The notes below the pieces were generated by a model. That model did no database searches, was not told where the DNA came from, and saw only the letters and a program-made list of their open reading frames with translations. A DNA stretch of 64,000 nt, taken from Crossiella sp. SN42 (GTDB lineage: Bacteria; Actinomycetota; Actinomycetes; Mycobacteriales; Pseudonocardiaceae). Positions 1-9,352 of the stretch are shown piece after piece (the stretch's first letter is position 1; each line of letters begins with the position of its first letter). Made by a program: the position numbers and the translations under genes. The DNA is taken from NCBI RefSeq assembly GCF_023897065.1, contig NZ_JAMHIV010000043.1, forward strand, positions 28,746 to 92,745. The letters run 5' to 3'.

Positions 1-7
1 TCCTCAG

Positions 8-1015
8 TTAGGTGCTCGGGCGTGAGTGGGCTGGTGTGGCGGGGAAGCCGGGGGAGGTGAGGAGCTCGCGGATTCCGGCGACTGTGCGGGCGAGCGGGGC
101 GGCGATGCGCCCGTCGGCGTCGATGAGCACGGCGGAGGGGATACGGGTCGCCCGGTACAGGGTCGCGGTTTCGGTGCGCTGTTGGACGAGGAGCCGGCCG
201 AGCTGGAGTTCCTGGGCGAAGGTGGCGTTGACCGCCAGATCACCGCTGCTGATTGGCACCATGGTCACGGTCTCGCGGTGCTGGTCACGCCAGGCCGGGA
301 GTTGCGGTGCCAGTGCGTGACAGCTTGGACAGTTCGGATGCACGAAGATCAGCAGGACCGCTCGTCCCGTCTCGAGCAGCCCGTCCAGACTGCCTCGACC
401 GCCGTCGACGCCGGGCAGGTCGAACGGCGGCGCGGTTGTCCCGACGGGCAGGCCCTCCACCGCGAGCGCGGCGGCGGACCGGGCCAGGCGGTCACGCAGT
501 TCCCGGATCGTCGCGGCCTGCACTGCCGTGATCGCGAGGAGCAGCACGACGACCGGTACGCCGATCCCGTATTCGGCCGGAAGTTGTTGCGGCACATCGC
601 CAGTGGTCCATGATCCGGTGAGCGCGGCCAGCACCAGGACCGCGATGAGCCCGTTGCGGACGACCGTCCAGCCGGTGATGGGTTTACTGGTAGCTGTCCC
701 GAAACAGGAACAGGACGGATGCTTTCCTTGCCGCAGTTGCGTTGCGACCGCTGCTGTGAACACCGCCAGCAGCCCCAACGCGGCAGCGCACGCGAGCACC
801 GCCGAGCCCGAGGGCAGTACCGCGACCGCGACCACCACTTCGACCGCGGGTAGTGCCCACGCCACTGCCTTTGCCCACCGGACGGGCACGCCGAACTCCA
901 CTACCGCCTGCCGTGTCCCGTCGCGATCGGCCAGTTTGCCCCACGCGGCCACGGCGAACACCGCCGACACCGCACACCGTAGAGCCCACACCACGACCGC
1001 CATCACGAGCGGCAC
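8..1015 (-). CDS. MauE/DoxX-like membrane protein fused to a thioredoxin-like (redoxin) domain
   Basis: The 335-residue protein starts with a membrane part (residues 1 to about 170, four or five hydrophobic segments) that contains the CxCFG signature of MauE/DoxX proteins at residues 102-106. A redoxin domain follows, with a CPSC active site at residues 229-232. MauE proteins help mature or shuttle electrons to periplasmic disulfide-containing enzymes, and the fused thioredoxin domain suggests membrane-linked thiol-disulfide exchange on the outer face. The start may be the GTG at 1015 or the ATG four codons later; no strong ribosome site decides. The gene stands alone. The methylamine dehydrogenase genes that give MauE its name are not seen here, so the substrate is unknown. 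Confidence 0.8.
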   Translation of the reverse strand: MPLVMAVVVWALRCAVSAVFAVAAWGKLADRDGTRQAVVEFGVPVRWAKAVAWALPAVEVVVAVAVLPSGSAVLACAAALGLLAVFTAAVATQLRQGKHPSCSCFGTATSKPITGWTVVRNGLIAVLVLAALTGSWTTGDVPQQLPAEYGIGVPVVVLLLAITAVQAATIRELRDRLARSAAALAVEGLPVGTTAPPFDLPGVDGGRGSLDGLLETGRAVLLIFVHPNCPSCHALAPQLPAWRDQHRETVTMVPISSGDLAVNATFAQELQLGRLLVQQRTETATLYRATRIPSAVLIDADGRIAAPLARTVAGIRELLTSPGFPATPAHSRPST

Positions 1016-1484
1016 CCAACCGCGACGACGAGAAACTCCAGCGTCACCAACAGTTGCGCGGTCGCCGCGTCACCGGTCAAGCCGTGCCGGGTGGCCCAGC
1101 GCCGGACCTGGCCTTCGGCGCGGTTCCAGCGCGAGCTGCAAGAGGTGATCATCGAAGATCACCTTACCGACGAGCAGACGCCTACCAACTCGGCCATGCG
1201 GGCGAGCGTTGATCACACAGACGAGTGATCGGGGCTGCGCAACGGAGTCACGGCAGGCCAGCAGAACCACCGGAGGATCACTGCGTTGGTCCGTCCTCGT
1301 GGTTCTGCAGGCCGAACGGGCTGAGGCCGACTTCGAGGTGGAGCCGGAGAACACCATCCGAATCTGGGCCAACCAGATCCAGGTCCTGGCACTGCACAAG
1401 GCCGAACTGGAAGACCAGGTTCAACAGCATTCGCGGCGGGCGGCCTCGTCGAGGTGGCCCGGCCCAGCAGCAGGTCTTCGGCGA
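1016..1484. other. 469-bp stretch without a supported gene
   Basis: No frame here has a start, ribosome site and family resemblance together. On the + strand, 1309-1430 reads as a Q/E-rich, helix-like peptide without a believable start. It may be a stump of a lost gene, but no family can be named. Confidence 0.4.
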
Positions 1485-2933
1485 TCAGCATGCCGTCCCC
1501 TTCTTCGGGCGTTCCCCGGTGACGAGGAACTTCGTCGAGAGGTCGTGGACACACGGGTTGTCCAGGTACAGGTAGGCCAGGTGCCCGCCCTGGTCGGCGG
1601 TGACCAGCCGGGCGCGGTCGCCGAAGGCCTGCCGCAGCTGCCTGGCCCCGGACAGCGGGGTCGCCGGATCGCGGAGGTTGTGCACGATGAGCACGTTGGA
1701 CGGGCCGCGGTCGCTGATCTTCACCGGCGGCTCGACCGGCTCCGACGGCCAGAACGCGCACGGCGTGATGTTGGCCGCGGCGGCGCCGAACATTGGGTGC
1801 CGGATTCGGTCGATGGCGACGTTGCGCTGGTAGGTCCCGACCGACTCCGGCCAGTCCGAGTCGTTGCAGATCACGTGCAGCTGGCTGGCGAGGTAGTTGT
1901 CCGAGGGCACCTGAGCGGCCGGCGCCGCGGTCCCGGTGGGCATCGCCACCGGCTTGCCGGTGTCCAGTGCGTGCCAGGCCTCGGCCAGCCACGGGAACTC
2001 CGCGTCGAAGTAGAACTTGGCGAAGGTGACCTGGCGGAACACCTGGCCGTTGACGCCTTGTGGGCTCGGCTTCGCATCGAGGCGCGCGGCGAGGTCGAAG
2101 TACTTCGCGGTCACCTTCGCCGGTGTGTCGCCGAGGCCGTATTCGGGCCGCGCGGCGGCGAACTCCGCGAAGTCCGGGAACCGGTCCTCGAAGCCTTCGC
2201 CGAACTTCCGGCTGAACGAAGCGTCCCAGCCGCCGGGGCCGGTCGCGCTGTCGAGCAGGAACCGGTCACTGCGGTGCGGGAACAGCGTGGTGTAGACCGA
2301 ACCGAGGTAGGTGCCGTAGGACCGGCCGAAATAGGACACTGTGGACTCACCCAGCGCCTCGCGCACGCGGTCCAGGTCGCGGGCGGTGTTCGCCGTGGTG
2401 AGGTGCGGCAGCAGCGGTGCCGTCGCCGACTTCCCGCACTGCTCGGCGACAAGCTTCGCCTGCTCGGCCTGCGCGGTGACCTCGGCCGGGTTCCGCGCGT
2501 GCAGGGGGATGTTGGTGATCCACTGCTCCGGCTTCAGGTCGCAGGTCACCGGCGTGCTGTGGGCGACCCCGCGCGGGTCGATGCCGATCACGTCGTAGCT
2601 GTCCAGCACCTCCTGCGGCAGCTCCAGGGTGTCACGCAGGATGGCCGGGTAGGCCAGGCCCTCCCCGCCCGGCCCGCCGGTGTTGGTCAGCAGCACACCG
2701 CGGCGCTTCGCCGGGTTCGGGCTGGCCAGCCGGGAGATCGCGATCTCGATCCGCGGCCCGTCCGGTTTCCGGTAGTCCAGCGGCACTTCGAGCGTCGAGC
2801 ACTCGAGACCGGCTCCGGTGATGCCTTCGGGGCACGGGCCCCAGTCCACTGCGTCCACTGCCGCCACCGCGGGCAGCGAAGACGCCGTCAGCGTCAGCAC
2901 GGCGGCGAACACGACCGGGATGACCTTGCGCAT
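1485..2933 (-). CDS. Secreted alpha/beta-hydrolase, tripeptidyl aminopeptidase (TAP) family
   Basis: The predicted protein has 482 residues. The start is the ATG at 2933 because an AAGGAGG ribosome site lies just before it and the protein then opens with a clear signal peptide (MRKVIPVV, hydrophobic core, AVAA cleavage region). A GxSxG nucleophile elbow (GRSYG) follows, then the NLRDPATP region with the acidic residue and a late GGH histidine typical of the TAP-like C-terminal domain. Family members are exported serine exopeptidases or esterases that remove tripeptides or hydrolyse small esters. The gene is monocistronic, and a histidine kinase is read away from it on the other strand. Confidence 0.88.
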   Translation of the reverse strand: MRKVIPVVFAAVLTLTASSLPAVAAVDAVDWGPCPEGITGAGLECSTLEVPLDYRKPDGPRIEIAISRLASPNPAKRRGVLLTNTGGPGGEGLAYPAILRDTLELPQEVLDSYDVIGIDPRGVAHSTPVTCDLKPEQWITNIPLHARNPAEVTAQAEQAKLVAEQCGKSATAPLLPHLTTANTARDLDRVREALGESTVSYFGRSYGTYLGSVYTTLFPHRSDRFLLDSATGPGGWDASFSRKFGEGFEDRFPDFAEFAAARPEYGLGDTPAKVTAKYFDLAARLDAKPSPQGVNGQVFRQVTFAKFYFDAEFPWLAEAWHALDTGKPVAMPTGTAAPAAQVPSDNYLASQLHVICNDSDWPESVGTYQRNVAIDRIRHPMFGAAAANITPCAFWPSEPVEPPVKISDRGPSNVLIVHNLRDPATPLSGARQLRQAFGDRARLVTADQGGHLAYLYLDNPCVHDLSTKFLVTGERPKKGTAC

Positions 2934-3133
2934 GCCATTTCCTCCTTGTGGGGTTTTCGTCACTGGCGCGGTTCCCAGCGGAACATGCGGGAGGCCAGCG
3001 CGACGGCGACCACGACCCAGCTCAGTGTGGACACGCCCTGATTCCACCCGTCGCCGCACGTTCCGGGCAGTGCGCTCACGTCATGTCCTCGCCATGACAT
3101 TCCTCGGGGTGAACGTGTGACGCGGCGTCACTG

Positions 3134-4315
3134 GTGCCGCGGCGGGCGCGGAGGAATGCTGGGCGACATGCATCCCCGACCACCGCGTGCGGACCGGTGA
3201 CGGCGCACACCCCGGAAACCCAGCGACGGCTGCGACGGCTGAACCTCGTCACGATCTCCCCGGTGCTCGTGGCCGTCGGGTTGCTGATCATGGTGGTGGA
3301 CGCGCGGTCCTGGTTGGACGCCTTCGTCCTGGCCCTCGGCGTGGTGGCCGCGCTGCTGGCGTTCGAACGGTGGACGGCGAACGACGTCTTCCGCGTCGCG
3401 ATCCCCTGCCTGCTCGCGAGCGCGGGGGTGTGGGTCTACGGGGCTTTCGTGGCCGGCGCCGGAGCGGCGTTCTTCGGCCTGTCCATCGTGGGCTCGCACG
3501 TCGTGCCCCAGCTCGCCCGCCTCCGCGGCCTGGCCGTGGCCGGCTTGGTCGCCTTCGTCGCCGTGGTGGGCGCGACGAGGCTGCTGCTGTTCCACGACGA
3601 CCTACCCGAAGGGCTGATCAGCTGGCTCGTCGTGCCCAGCGGGATCACCGCGATGGTGACCGGGATCATGTTCCCCAACAAGAGGTTCTACGGCGTGGTG
3701 CAGGATCTGGAGGAGGCCAGGGATCGTGAAGCCGAACTGGCCGTGGTCCGGGAGCGCATGCGGTTCGCCAGCGACCTGCACGACATCCAGGGCCACACGC
3801 TGCACGTGGTGAAGCTGAAGACCGCGCTGGCCCAGAAGCTGGTGCGCACGGACGCCGGGCGGGCCGAGGAGGAGCTGCGCGAGATCCACGCGCTGGTCGC
3901 CGACACCATCGCCCAGACCAAGGAACTCGCCTACGCGCAACGGCGGCTCAACCTGTCCGCGGAGCTGGAGAACGCGAAGAACCTCTTCGAGGCCGCGGGC
4001 ATCGATGTGCGCGTCGACCGCGAAGCCGAGGTCGACGCCCGGGCGAGCGAACTGCTCGGCCAGGTCCTGCGCGAGACGACCACGAACATCCTGCGGCACG
4101 CACAGGCCGGACAGGTGCGGATCACGCTGTCGAAGTCCGGCATCACCATCCTCAACGACGGCGCGCCGGACGCCCCGCTGCCCGAGCTCAGCGGGCTCTC
4201 CACGTTGCGCGAACGGGTGGCCGGTGACGGCGGGGAGCTGACCGTGGCGCAGAAGGACGGCACTTTCCTCACCGCCGCGGCGTTCCCGCACCTTCGACCG
4301 CAGGAGGCCCGATGA
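3134..4315 (+). CDS. DesK/NarL-type sensor histidine kinase
   Basis: The 393-residue protein has a membrane sensor half (about residues 25-170, several hydrophobic helices) and a cytoplasmic half with a HisKA_3 dimerisation domain. The phospho-acceptor region reads SDLHDIQGH and the ATPase N-box reads ETTTNILRHA. It should autophosphorylate on the histidine and pass phosphate to a LuxR-type regulator. The start may be the GTG at 3134 or the in-frame GTG at 3197, which would give a 372-residue protein beginning closer to the first helix. The gene overlaps the next one by ATGA. That partner is broken, so the kinase is probably an orphan. Confidence 0.85.
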   Translation: MPRRARRNAGRHASPTTACGPVTAHTPETQRRLRRLNLVTISPVLVAVGLLIMVVDARSWLDAFVLALGVVAALLAFERWTANDVFRVAIPCLLASAGVWVYGAFVAGAGAAFFGLSIVGSHVVPQLARLRGLAVAGLVAFVAVVGATRLLLFHDDLPEGLISWLVVPSGITAMVTGIMFPNKRFYGVVQDLEEARDREAELAVVRERMRFASDLHDIQGHTLHVVKLKTALAQKLVRTDAGRAEEELREIHALVADTIAQTKELAYAQRRLNLSAELENAKNLFEAAGIDVRVDREAEVDARASELLGQVLRETTTNILRHAQAGQVRITLSKSGITILNDGAPDAPLPELSGLSTLRERVAGDGGELTVAQKDGTFLTAAAFPHLRPQEAR

Positions 4316-4612
4316 CCACCGTGGTACTCGCCGACGACGAAGCCCTGCTGCGCAAGGCACTCGCGTCGTTGCTGCCGCTCGAAGGGGAGATCACCGTGCT
4401 CGCCGAGGCGGAGGACGGTGAGGCGGCCGTGGCAGCGACCCTGCGGCACCAGCCCGATGTGCTCGTCATCGACCTGGAAATGCCCGGGGGGACGGACTCG
4501 GCGCGGTCGCGCGAATCCGCCACACGCGGCCGGACCAGGTGATCCTCATGCTGACGCGCCACGCCAAGCCCGGCGTGCCCGCTACGCCCGCGAACACGAC
4601 TGGCTGTAGGTG
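4312..4612 (+). pseudogene. Truncated, frameshifted NarL/LuxR-type response regulator
   Basis: The ATG overlaps the kinase stop (ATGA). The first 58 or so codons are a normal receiver domain with the acidic pocket (ADDE) and the phospho-acceptor aspartate in VIDLEMPG. At a run of six G residues near 4488-4493 the frame is lost. The next frame continues with receiver-like sequence (DGLGAVARIRH, then QVILMLTRHAKPG) and then decays again. The LuxR helix-turn-helix output domain is absent. A G-run can hide a sequencing slip, but a missing output domain cannot be explained that way, so I call this a pseudogene. Confidence 0.82.
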
Positions 4613-4868
4613 AGGCGCTGTCCGGTAAGTCACGGTCGCGCTCTCCGCGCCCAGGCGGCCCCTGACGGCACGGGCGGGCGAGCGGTGCCGCAAGTTCCTC
4701 GTCCACGGCCTTGGGTTCCACACCGGGTTGTGTTGTGGGTTTGCTTATCTGCCCATTGTCCACAATGCGTTCAGTCGACCGTTTCACGCGACGCTGGCGA
4801 AAATCGTGTGTCGACCCGACGGATATGCTCCTCCCACTGCTGTGAGGCTGTCCCGGATCGGAGGCCAC

Positions 4869-5795
4869 ATGCCGCGCTCGTTCTCGTCCGTGACGCTCGG
4901 CTCGGGGATCAACCTGGGCAACGCCCTGGACACCGCCGACGAGCACGCGCTTCGGCTGCCGCGGCGGTATTTCGACGAGATCAAGGCCGCCGGGTTCGAC
5001 ACGATCCGGTTGCCGGTGGCGTGGTCGGCGCACGCCGGACAGACCGCTCCGTACACCATCAGAGAGGACTTCTTCCAACGCGTCGACCGAGCGGTCGACC
5101 AGGCACTGGCGCGGGATCTGAACGTCGTGCTCAACGTGCACCACTATCACGAGCTCAACCACGTGCCCGACGCGCAGACGGAGCGGTTTCTGGCATTGTG
5201 GCGGCAGATCGCTCCACGCTACGTCGATCGTCCAGATCTCCTTCATTTCGAGTTGCTCAACGAGCCGCGTGCCGCCATGACCGCGCGGCGGTGGAACGCC
5301 CTGCTACCCCAGGCCTTGGCTGCCGTGCGGGAATCAAGCCCAGAACGCACGGTGCTCATCGGGCCGGCGGAGATGAACGACATCAGCGCTCTTTCGAAGC
5401 TCGAACTGCCCGATGACGACCACTTGGTGGCGACGGTCCACTACTACGCCCCGTTCGAGTTCACCCACCAGGGCGCGCCCTGGGTCGAGAACTCCGCCCC
5501 GTGGCTCGGCACGACCTGGGGTGGCGAAGCCGACCGGAAGACCGTGAGCGAGGACCTTGCCGTAGCGGCGGCCTGGGCGGACGCTCACGCGGTTCCGTTG
5601 TTCATCGGCGAGTTCGGCGCATACGAGCGGGCGGATATGGATTCCCGGGTCCGCTGGACCGCCTGGGTACGGGCGGAAGCCGAGCGTCTGCGGATCGGTT
5701 GGGCCTATTGGGAGTTCGGCACCGACTTCGGTGTATACGCCCGCGAAACCGATACCTGGCGGGAGCCCCTGCGGCAAGCCTTGATCGCCGGGTAG
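4869..5795 (+). CDS. Glycoside hydrolase family 5 (cellulase-like) protein
   Basis: The predicted protein has 308 residues. The start at 4869 follows a GGAGG-type site and gives a protein that begins directly in the barrel with the GINLGN motif of GH5 enzymes. The acid/base glutamate is in LLNEP and the nucleophile glutamate in IGEFGA; the VHYYAP and WAYWEFG segments also fit the family. GH5 enzymes cleave beta-1,4-glucans or mannans with retention. No signal peptide, carbohydrate-binding module or dockerin is visible, so the protein is probably cytoplasmic and acts on short oligosaccharides, or is exported by a route I cannot see. The gene is monocistronic. Confidence 0.87.
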   Translation: MPRSFSSVTLGSGINLGNALDTADEHALRLPRRYFDEIKAAGFDTIRLPVAWSAHAGQTAPYTIREDFFQRVDRAVDQALARDLNVVLNVHHYHELNHVPDAQTERFLALWRQIAPRYVDRPDLLHFELLNEPRAAMTARRWNALLPQALAAVRESSPERTVLIGPAEMNDISALSKLELPDDDHLVATVHYYAPFEFTHQGAPWVENSAPWLGTTWGGEADRKTVSEDLAVAAAWADAHAVPLFIGEFGAYERADMDSRVRWTAWVRAEAERLRIGWAYWEFGTDFGVYARETDTWREPLRQALIAG

Positions 5796-5899
5796 CGATC
5801 ACATCTCAAGATGGCCTCGGTGGTCGCACGCAAGATCGAGCGTCAGGTCGGCAAGACGCCGTCTTCAGGTTCGACCCCATCAGGTCCGAATGCCATCGA

Positions 5900-7327
5900 C
5901 TACCGGGGTGGTCCGCTGTCGTGCGCGCTCTGTTCGGCCACCGACGCGGCGAGCATGACCACGGCGTCGTCGACCGCGCCGTCGGCGAGGTTGCCGTAGC
6001 CCAGGACGAGGCAGTCGGCCGGTTCCCGGCGGTCCACTCGGTAGGCCTCCAGGTCGACCAGCCGAAGCCCGCGCGCGGCCGCGGCCGTGACGACGTCGGC
6101 CGCGTCGACGCCGTCCCCGAGGTGGGCCACCAGGTGCAGACCGGCGGCCGACCCGGTGACCCGGCAGGCCGGCAGCCGGGTGCGCAGCGCGTCGAGCAGG
6201 GCGGCCCGCCGGGCCCGGTAGCGCTGTCGCACCGACCGCAGGTGCCGGTCATAGCCCCCGGTCCGGATCAGGTGGGCGAAGGCCAGCTGGTCCAGCACCG
6301 GCGGGCCGGACCGGGCTGTGCCGCTGGCCAGCAGCGGCAGGCGCCACCGCGGCGGCGCGACCACCCAACCGATGCCGAGGGCCGGTGACAGCGTCTTGCT
6401 GACCGAACCGAGCAGCACCACTCGCTGCGGGCACATCCCCTGGACCGCGCCCAGCGGGCGGTGGTCGTAGCGGAACTCGGCGTCGTAGTCGTCCTCCAGC
6501 ACCACCCCGTCGATCCGCCGCACCCACTCCACGAGCGCGCCGCGCCGCTCCGCGGTGAGCGTGACACCGGTCGGAAACTGGTGGGCCGGCGTGGTGAGCA
6601 CCGCCCTGACCGTCGGATCGCGGTCCAACTCGGCCACCCGCAGGCCGTGCTCATCCACCGGGACCGGCACGACGGTCAGTCCAGCCTCGCGCGCCACGTG
6701 GTGCAGCCGCGTCCAACCGGGATCCTCGACGGCCACGCGGGTGATCCCCTCCGCCCGCAAGGCCCGGAACAGGCGGGCGGCGCCGTCGGTGACGCCCGTG
6801 GAGACCACGATGTTGTCGGTGTCCGCCACGACGCCCCGGGAACGGTGCAGGTGGTCGGCCAGGGCTCGGCGAAGCTCGGGGTGTCCGCCCGGCGGGGGGA
6901 AACCCAGGTCGGGGAACGGCGCCAGGCGCGCCTGGTCGCGGACCGCCTCGCCCCACCGGGCGCGCGGGAAGGCGCGCAGGTCAGGCAGGCCCGGGGTCAG
7001 GTCGAACAGGGTCTGTGGTACCGGCGGCCGGCCGGACAACGGCGGCGCGGGCACTGTGTCGGGAGTCCAGCGCACCCTGGTGGCCGACCCGACCCGCGCG
7101 TCCAAGTACCCCTCAGCGACCAGCTGCGCGTACGCCTGTGTGACGACCCAGCGGGACCAGCCGAGGTCGGCGGCCAGGGTGCGGCTCGGAGGCAGCGCAC
7201 TGCCCGCGGGCAGCCGCCCGGAGCGGACCGCCACCCGCAGTGCGCGGGTCAGCCGCTCGTGCTTCGCGCCCGCCCCGGGGAGGTCGAGCAGCGCGCTCCA
7301 CGCGAGATTGGTCCGGGATTCGTCCAT
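5900..7327 (-). CDS. MocR/PdxR-type regulator (GntR HTH fused to aminotransferase domain)
   Basis: The 475-residue protein has an N-terminal GntR winged helix (residues about 15-80, including SALPPSRTLAADLGWSR) joined to a fold-type I aminotransferase domain. The lysine expected to bind pyridoxal phosphate lies in GSVSKTLSP. MocR proteins use PLP as an effector and usually control vitamin B6 or amino-acid genes, often the divergent neighbour. Here the neighbour is an aldo/keto reductase starting at 7394, a family that includes pyridoxal reductases. The 66-bp gap between the two starts is the likely operator region. That the pair handles pyridoxal is inference. Confidence 0.87.
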   Translation of the reverse strand: MDESRTNLAWSALLDLPGAGAKHERLTRALRVAVRSGRLPAGSALPPSRTLAADLGWSRWVVTQAYAQLVAEGYLDARVGSATRVRWTPDTVPAPPLSGRPPVPQTLFDLTPGLPDLRAFPRARWGEAVRDQARLAPFPDLGFPPPGGHPELRRALADHLHRSRGVVADTDNIVVSTGVTDGAARLFRALRAEGITRVAVEDPGWTRLHHVAREAGLTVVPVPVDEHGLRVAELDRDPTVRAVLTTPAHQFPTGVTLTAERRGALVEWVRRIDGVVLEDDYDAEFRYDHRPLGAVQGMCPQRVVLLGSVSKTLSPALGIGWVVAPPRWRLPLLASGTARSGPPVLDQLAFAHLIRTGGYDRHLRSVRQRYRARRAALLDALRTRLPACRVTGSAAGLHLVAHLGDGVDAADVVTAAAARGLRLVDLEAYRVDRREPADCLVLGYGNLADGAVDDAVVMLAASVAEQSAHDSGPPR

Positions 7328-7393
7328 GCGATTGGATCATAATGCCGAGCCAATCGCCGTTAGCGTCATCCGCGATCACCACAGGAGGTGCAC

Positions 7394-8362
7394 GTGGAGC
7401 AGTGGATCTTGTCCGACGGCGGGTCGGGGCTCAGCGCGAGTGCGCTGTGCCTGGGCACCATGCACTTCGGCACGACGGTCGACGAACAGCGGGCGTTCGC
7501 CATCCTCGACCGGTTCACCGACGCCGGCGGCACGTTCATCGACACCGCCAACACCTACGCGTTCTGGGTCCCTGGCGGCACCGGCGCGGAGAGCGAGCAG
7601 CTGTTGGGCCGGTGGCTGGCGTCCCGGCGGGCCAGGGACCGGGTCGTGCTGTCCACCAAGGTAGGAGCGCTGCCCGACCCGCTGGGCGCTACCTGGCCGC
7701 AGCACGCGGAAGGGCTGTCCCACAAGGTGGTCCGGGCCCAAGCCGAGGCCAGCATGCGCCGCCTGGGCACCGACCACCTCGACGTCTACTTCGCCCACAT
7801 CGAGGACCGTCGCACACCGCTGGAAGACACCGTGGCCACCTTCGCGTCGTTGGTGACCGACGGCCTGGTTCGGGTTACCGGGTGCAGCAACCACGCCGCC
7901 TGGCGCATCGCCAATGCCCGTGAGATCGCCAGGACCGCGGGACTGCCCGGCTTCACCTGTGTCCAGCAGCGCCACAGCTACCTGCGGCCGCGGCCGGGCG
8001 CCAAGTTCGGTGCGAACCCGCACATCAGCGACGAACTGCTCGACTACGCGCGCGAAGAGCCCGACCTGACCGTGCTCGGCTACTCGGTGCTGCTGTCCGG
8101 CGCGTACACCCGCTCCGACCGGCCCCTGCCCGAGCAGTACGACCACGAGGGCAGCAGGCGTCGGCTGGCGGTGCTGGCTGACGTGGCGAACGAGCTGGGC
8201 GCAACGCGGAACCAGGTGGTCCTCGCCTGGCTGCTGCGCGGCGACCCGCCGGTGCTGCCGGTGCTGGGCATCAGTTCGGTGAACCAGCTCGACGAGTGCC
8301 TCGGCGCCCTGGACCTGGAGCTGGACGACGAGCTGCGGGACCGCCTCGACAACGCCTCATGA
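7394..8362 (+). CDS. Aldo/keto reductase
   Basis: The predicted protein has 322 residues. The GTG at 7394 is chosen because it lies at the right distance after the AGGAGG at 7383-7388; the GTG at 7388 overlaps that site. The catalytic tetrad of the AKR superfamily is visible: aspartate and tyrosine in DTANTY, lysine in LSTKVG and histidine in YFAHIED. The enzyme should reduce a carbonyl with NADPH. The divergent MocR regulator suggests, but does not prove, a role in pyridoxal metabolism. After the stop, about 230 bp hold only short unassignable frames before the next gene. Confidence 0.87.
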   Translation: MEQWILSDGGSGLSASALCLGTMHFGTTVDEQRAFAILDRFTDAGGTFIDTANTYAFWVPGGTGAESEQLLGRWLASRRARDRVVLSTKVGALPDPLGATWPQHAEGLSHKVVRAQAEASMRRLGTDHLDVYFAHIEDRRTPLEDTVATFASLVTDGLVRVTGCSNHAAWRIANAREIARTAGLPGFTCVQQRHSYLRPRPGAKFGANPHISDELLDYAREEPDLTVLGYSVLLSGAYTRSDRPLPEQYDHEGSRRRLAVLADVANELGATRNQVVLAWLLRGDPPVLPVLGISSVNQLDECLGALDLELDDELRDRLDNAS

Positions 8363-8590
8363 CCTTGCGCGACCCCACCGTCCGGGCATTGACGAGGCAA
8401 GGCGACACAACTGCTGGGGCTGGGGGGCAGTGTGACGCAGGCGGGCGTGCTGGGCTTCGGCATCGGCGGCCTGATCCTCGCCGCGGGCACCGGCCCCGGC
8501 CACCTCTTCCCCGACGACAGCTGATCCACAGCGCGCCGGCGATGGATCTGAGTATGTTCCTGATGATCAATTCCGAACACAGGAGGAACC

Positions 8591-8887
8591 GTGGCCAAGG
8601 GCTACTGGGTCAGCGTCTACCCCACCATCACAGACCCCGAGGGGCTTGATGTCTACAACGAACTGGCCGGTGTGGCCGTCAAGGCCGCAGACGGGCGGGT
8701 ACTCGCCAGCATCGGCAGCCGGGTCGTCGCACACGAAGCCGGAATCGCCGAGCGCGTTGTCCTGATCGAGTTCGACAGCTTCGAACAGGCGGTCGCCGCA
8801 TACGAGAGTGCGGCCTACCAGAAGGCGCTGGCCGAACTCCCCGACGGCTTCGAGCGCGACTTCCGCATCATCGAAGGCCTCGACTGA
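8591..8887 (+). CDS. DUF1330 family protein
   Basis: This 98-residue protein starts at a GTG preceded by AGGAGG. It has the DUF1330 pattern throughout: an N-terminal KGYWVS strand, a central region around the KAADGRVL segment, and a C-terminal FERDFRIIEG. The family has a dimeric ferredoxin-like fold related to monooxygenases and stress proteins, and its substrates are unknown. The gene is monocistronic. A 7-bp hairpin (8877-8883 with 8891-8897) spans the stop codon and may act as a weak terminator. Confidence 0.85.
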   Translation: MAKGYWVSVYPTITDPEGLDVYNELAGVAVKAADGRVLASIGSRVVAHEAGIAERVVLIEFDSFEQAVAAYESAAYQKALAELPDGFERDFRIIEGLD

Positions 8888-9181
8888 CGTTCGAGGCTGC
8901 GCCGGCGACGAACACGAAGCCGACTGGCGGGGATCACCCCGCTCGTCAGCGCGCCGCACCGTCGCGGACAGCGCCAGGCCAGTGGCATCGGCGGTGATGT
9001 CCAGTCCGGCGACGGTTCCCGGCGGTGCGGCGGCGCGGACGTCGGCCTCGATGTCGGCGGGTGCGTTCGACGAGGTTCCAGCGGCCGATGTGGGTCCCCG
9101 TCAAGACCCTGGCAGCGGATCGTGCCCACCGGGCACGGTTGAGTTCGAAGACCCGACATGTCCCGGACGCCGTGGGTGATC
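8888..9181. other. Gene-free, probably rearranged stretch
   Basis: There is no supported gene. Several frames are open on both strands only because of the high GC content. The stretch leads directly into two gene stumps (9182-9637), so it is probably debris of a rearrangement. Confidence 0.4.
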
Positions 9182-9352
9182 ACGGCTCACCCGCGTGTCG
9201 TGGCCGGTGCGTGCTGAGGCCGGTGACGCCGCTGCGGGCCGCGAGTTCGTTGGCGAGCCGGGTGTTGTCCACGGTGAGCCGCCGGATGCGTTCCTCGTAG
9301 CGCTCTACGTGCGGGCGCAGTTGTTCGTTCTCCTGCCGCAGCTTGGTGTTCC
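9182..9352 (-). pseudogene. C-terminal coiled-coil fragment, possibly of a transposition accessory (DUF6262-like) protein
   Basis: On the minus strand a frame ending in TGA at 9182 encodes a helix-forming peptide (KLRQENEQLRPHVERYEER, then VDNTRLANEL). This resembles the C-terminus of small coiled-coil proteins encoded next to recombinases and transposases in actinomycetes. There is no start or N-terminal domain, and the frame runs straight into an unrelated gene stump at 9353. The family assignment is tentative. Confidence 0.4.

Noticed and set aside
1209..3041. A 610-codon open frame on the + strand
   Set aside because: It is antisense to the peptidase, whose signal peptide, ribosome site and catalytic motifs are clear. 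The + frame has arginine- and valine-rich composition typical of GC-rich shadows.
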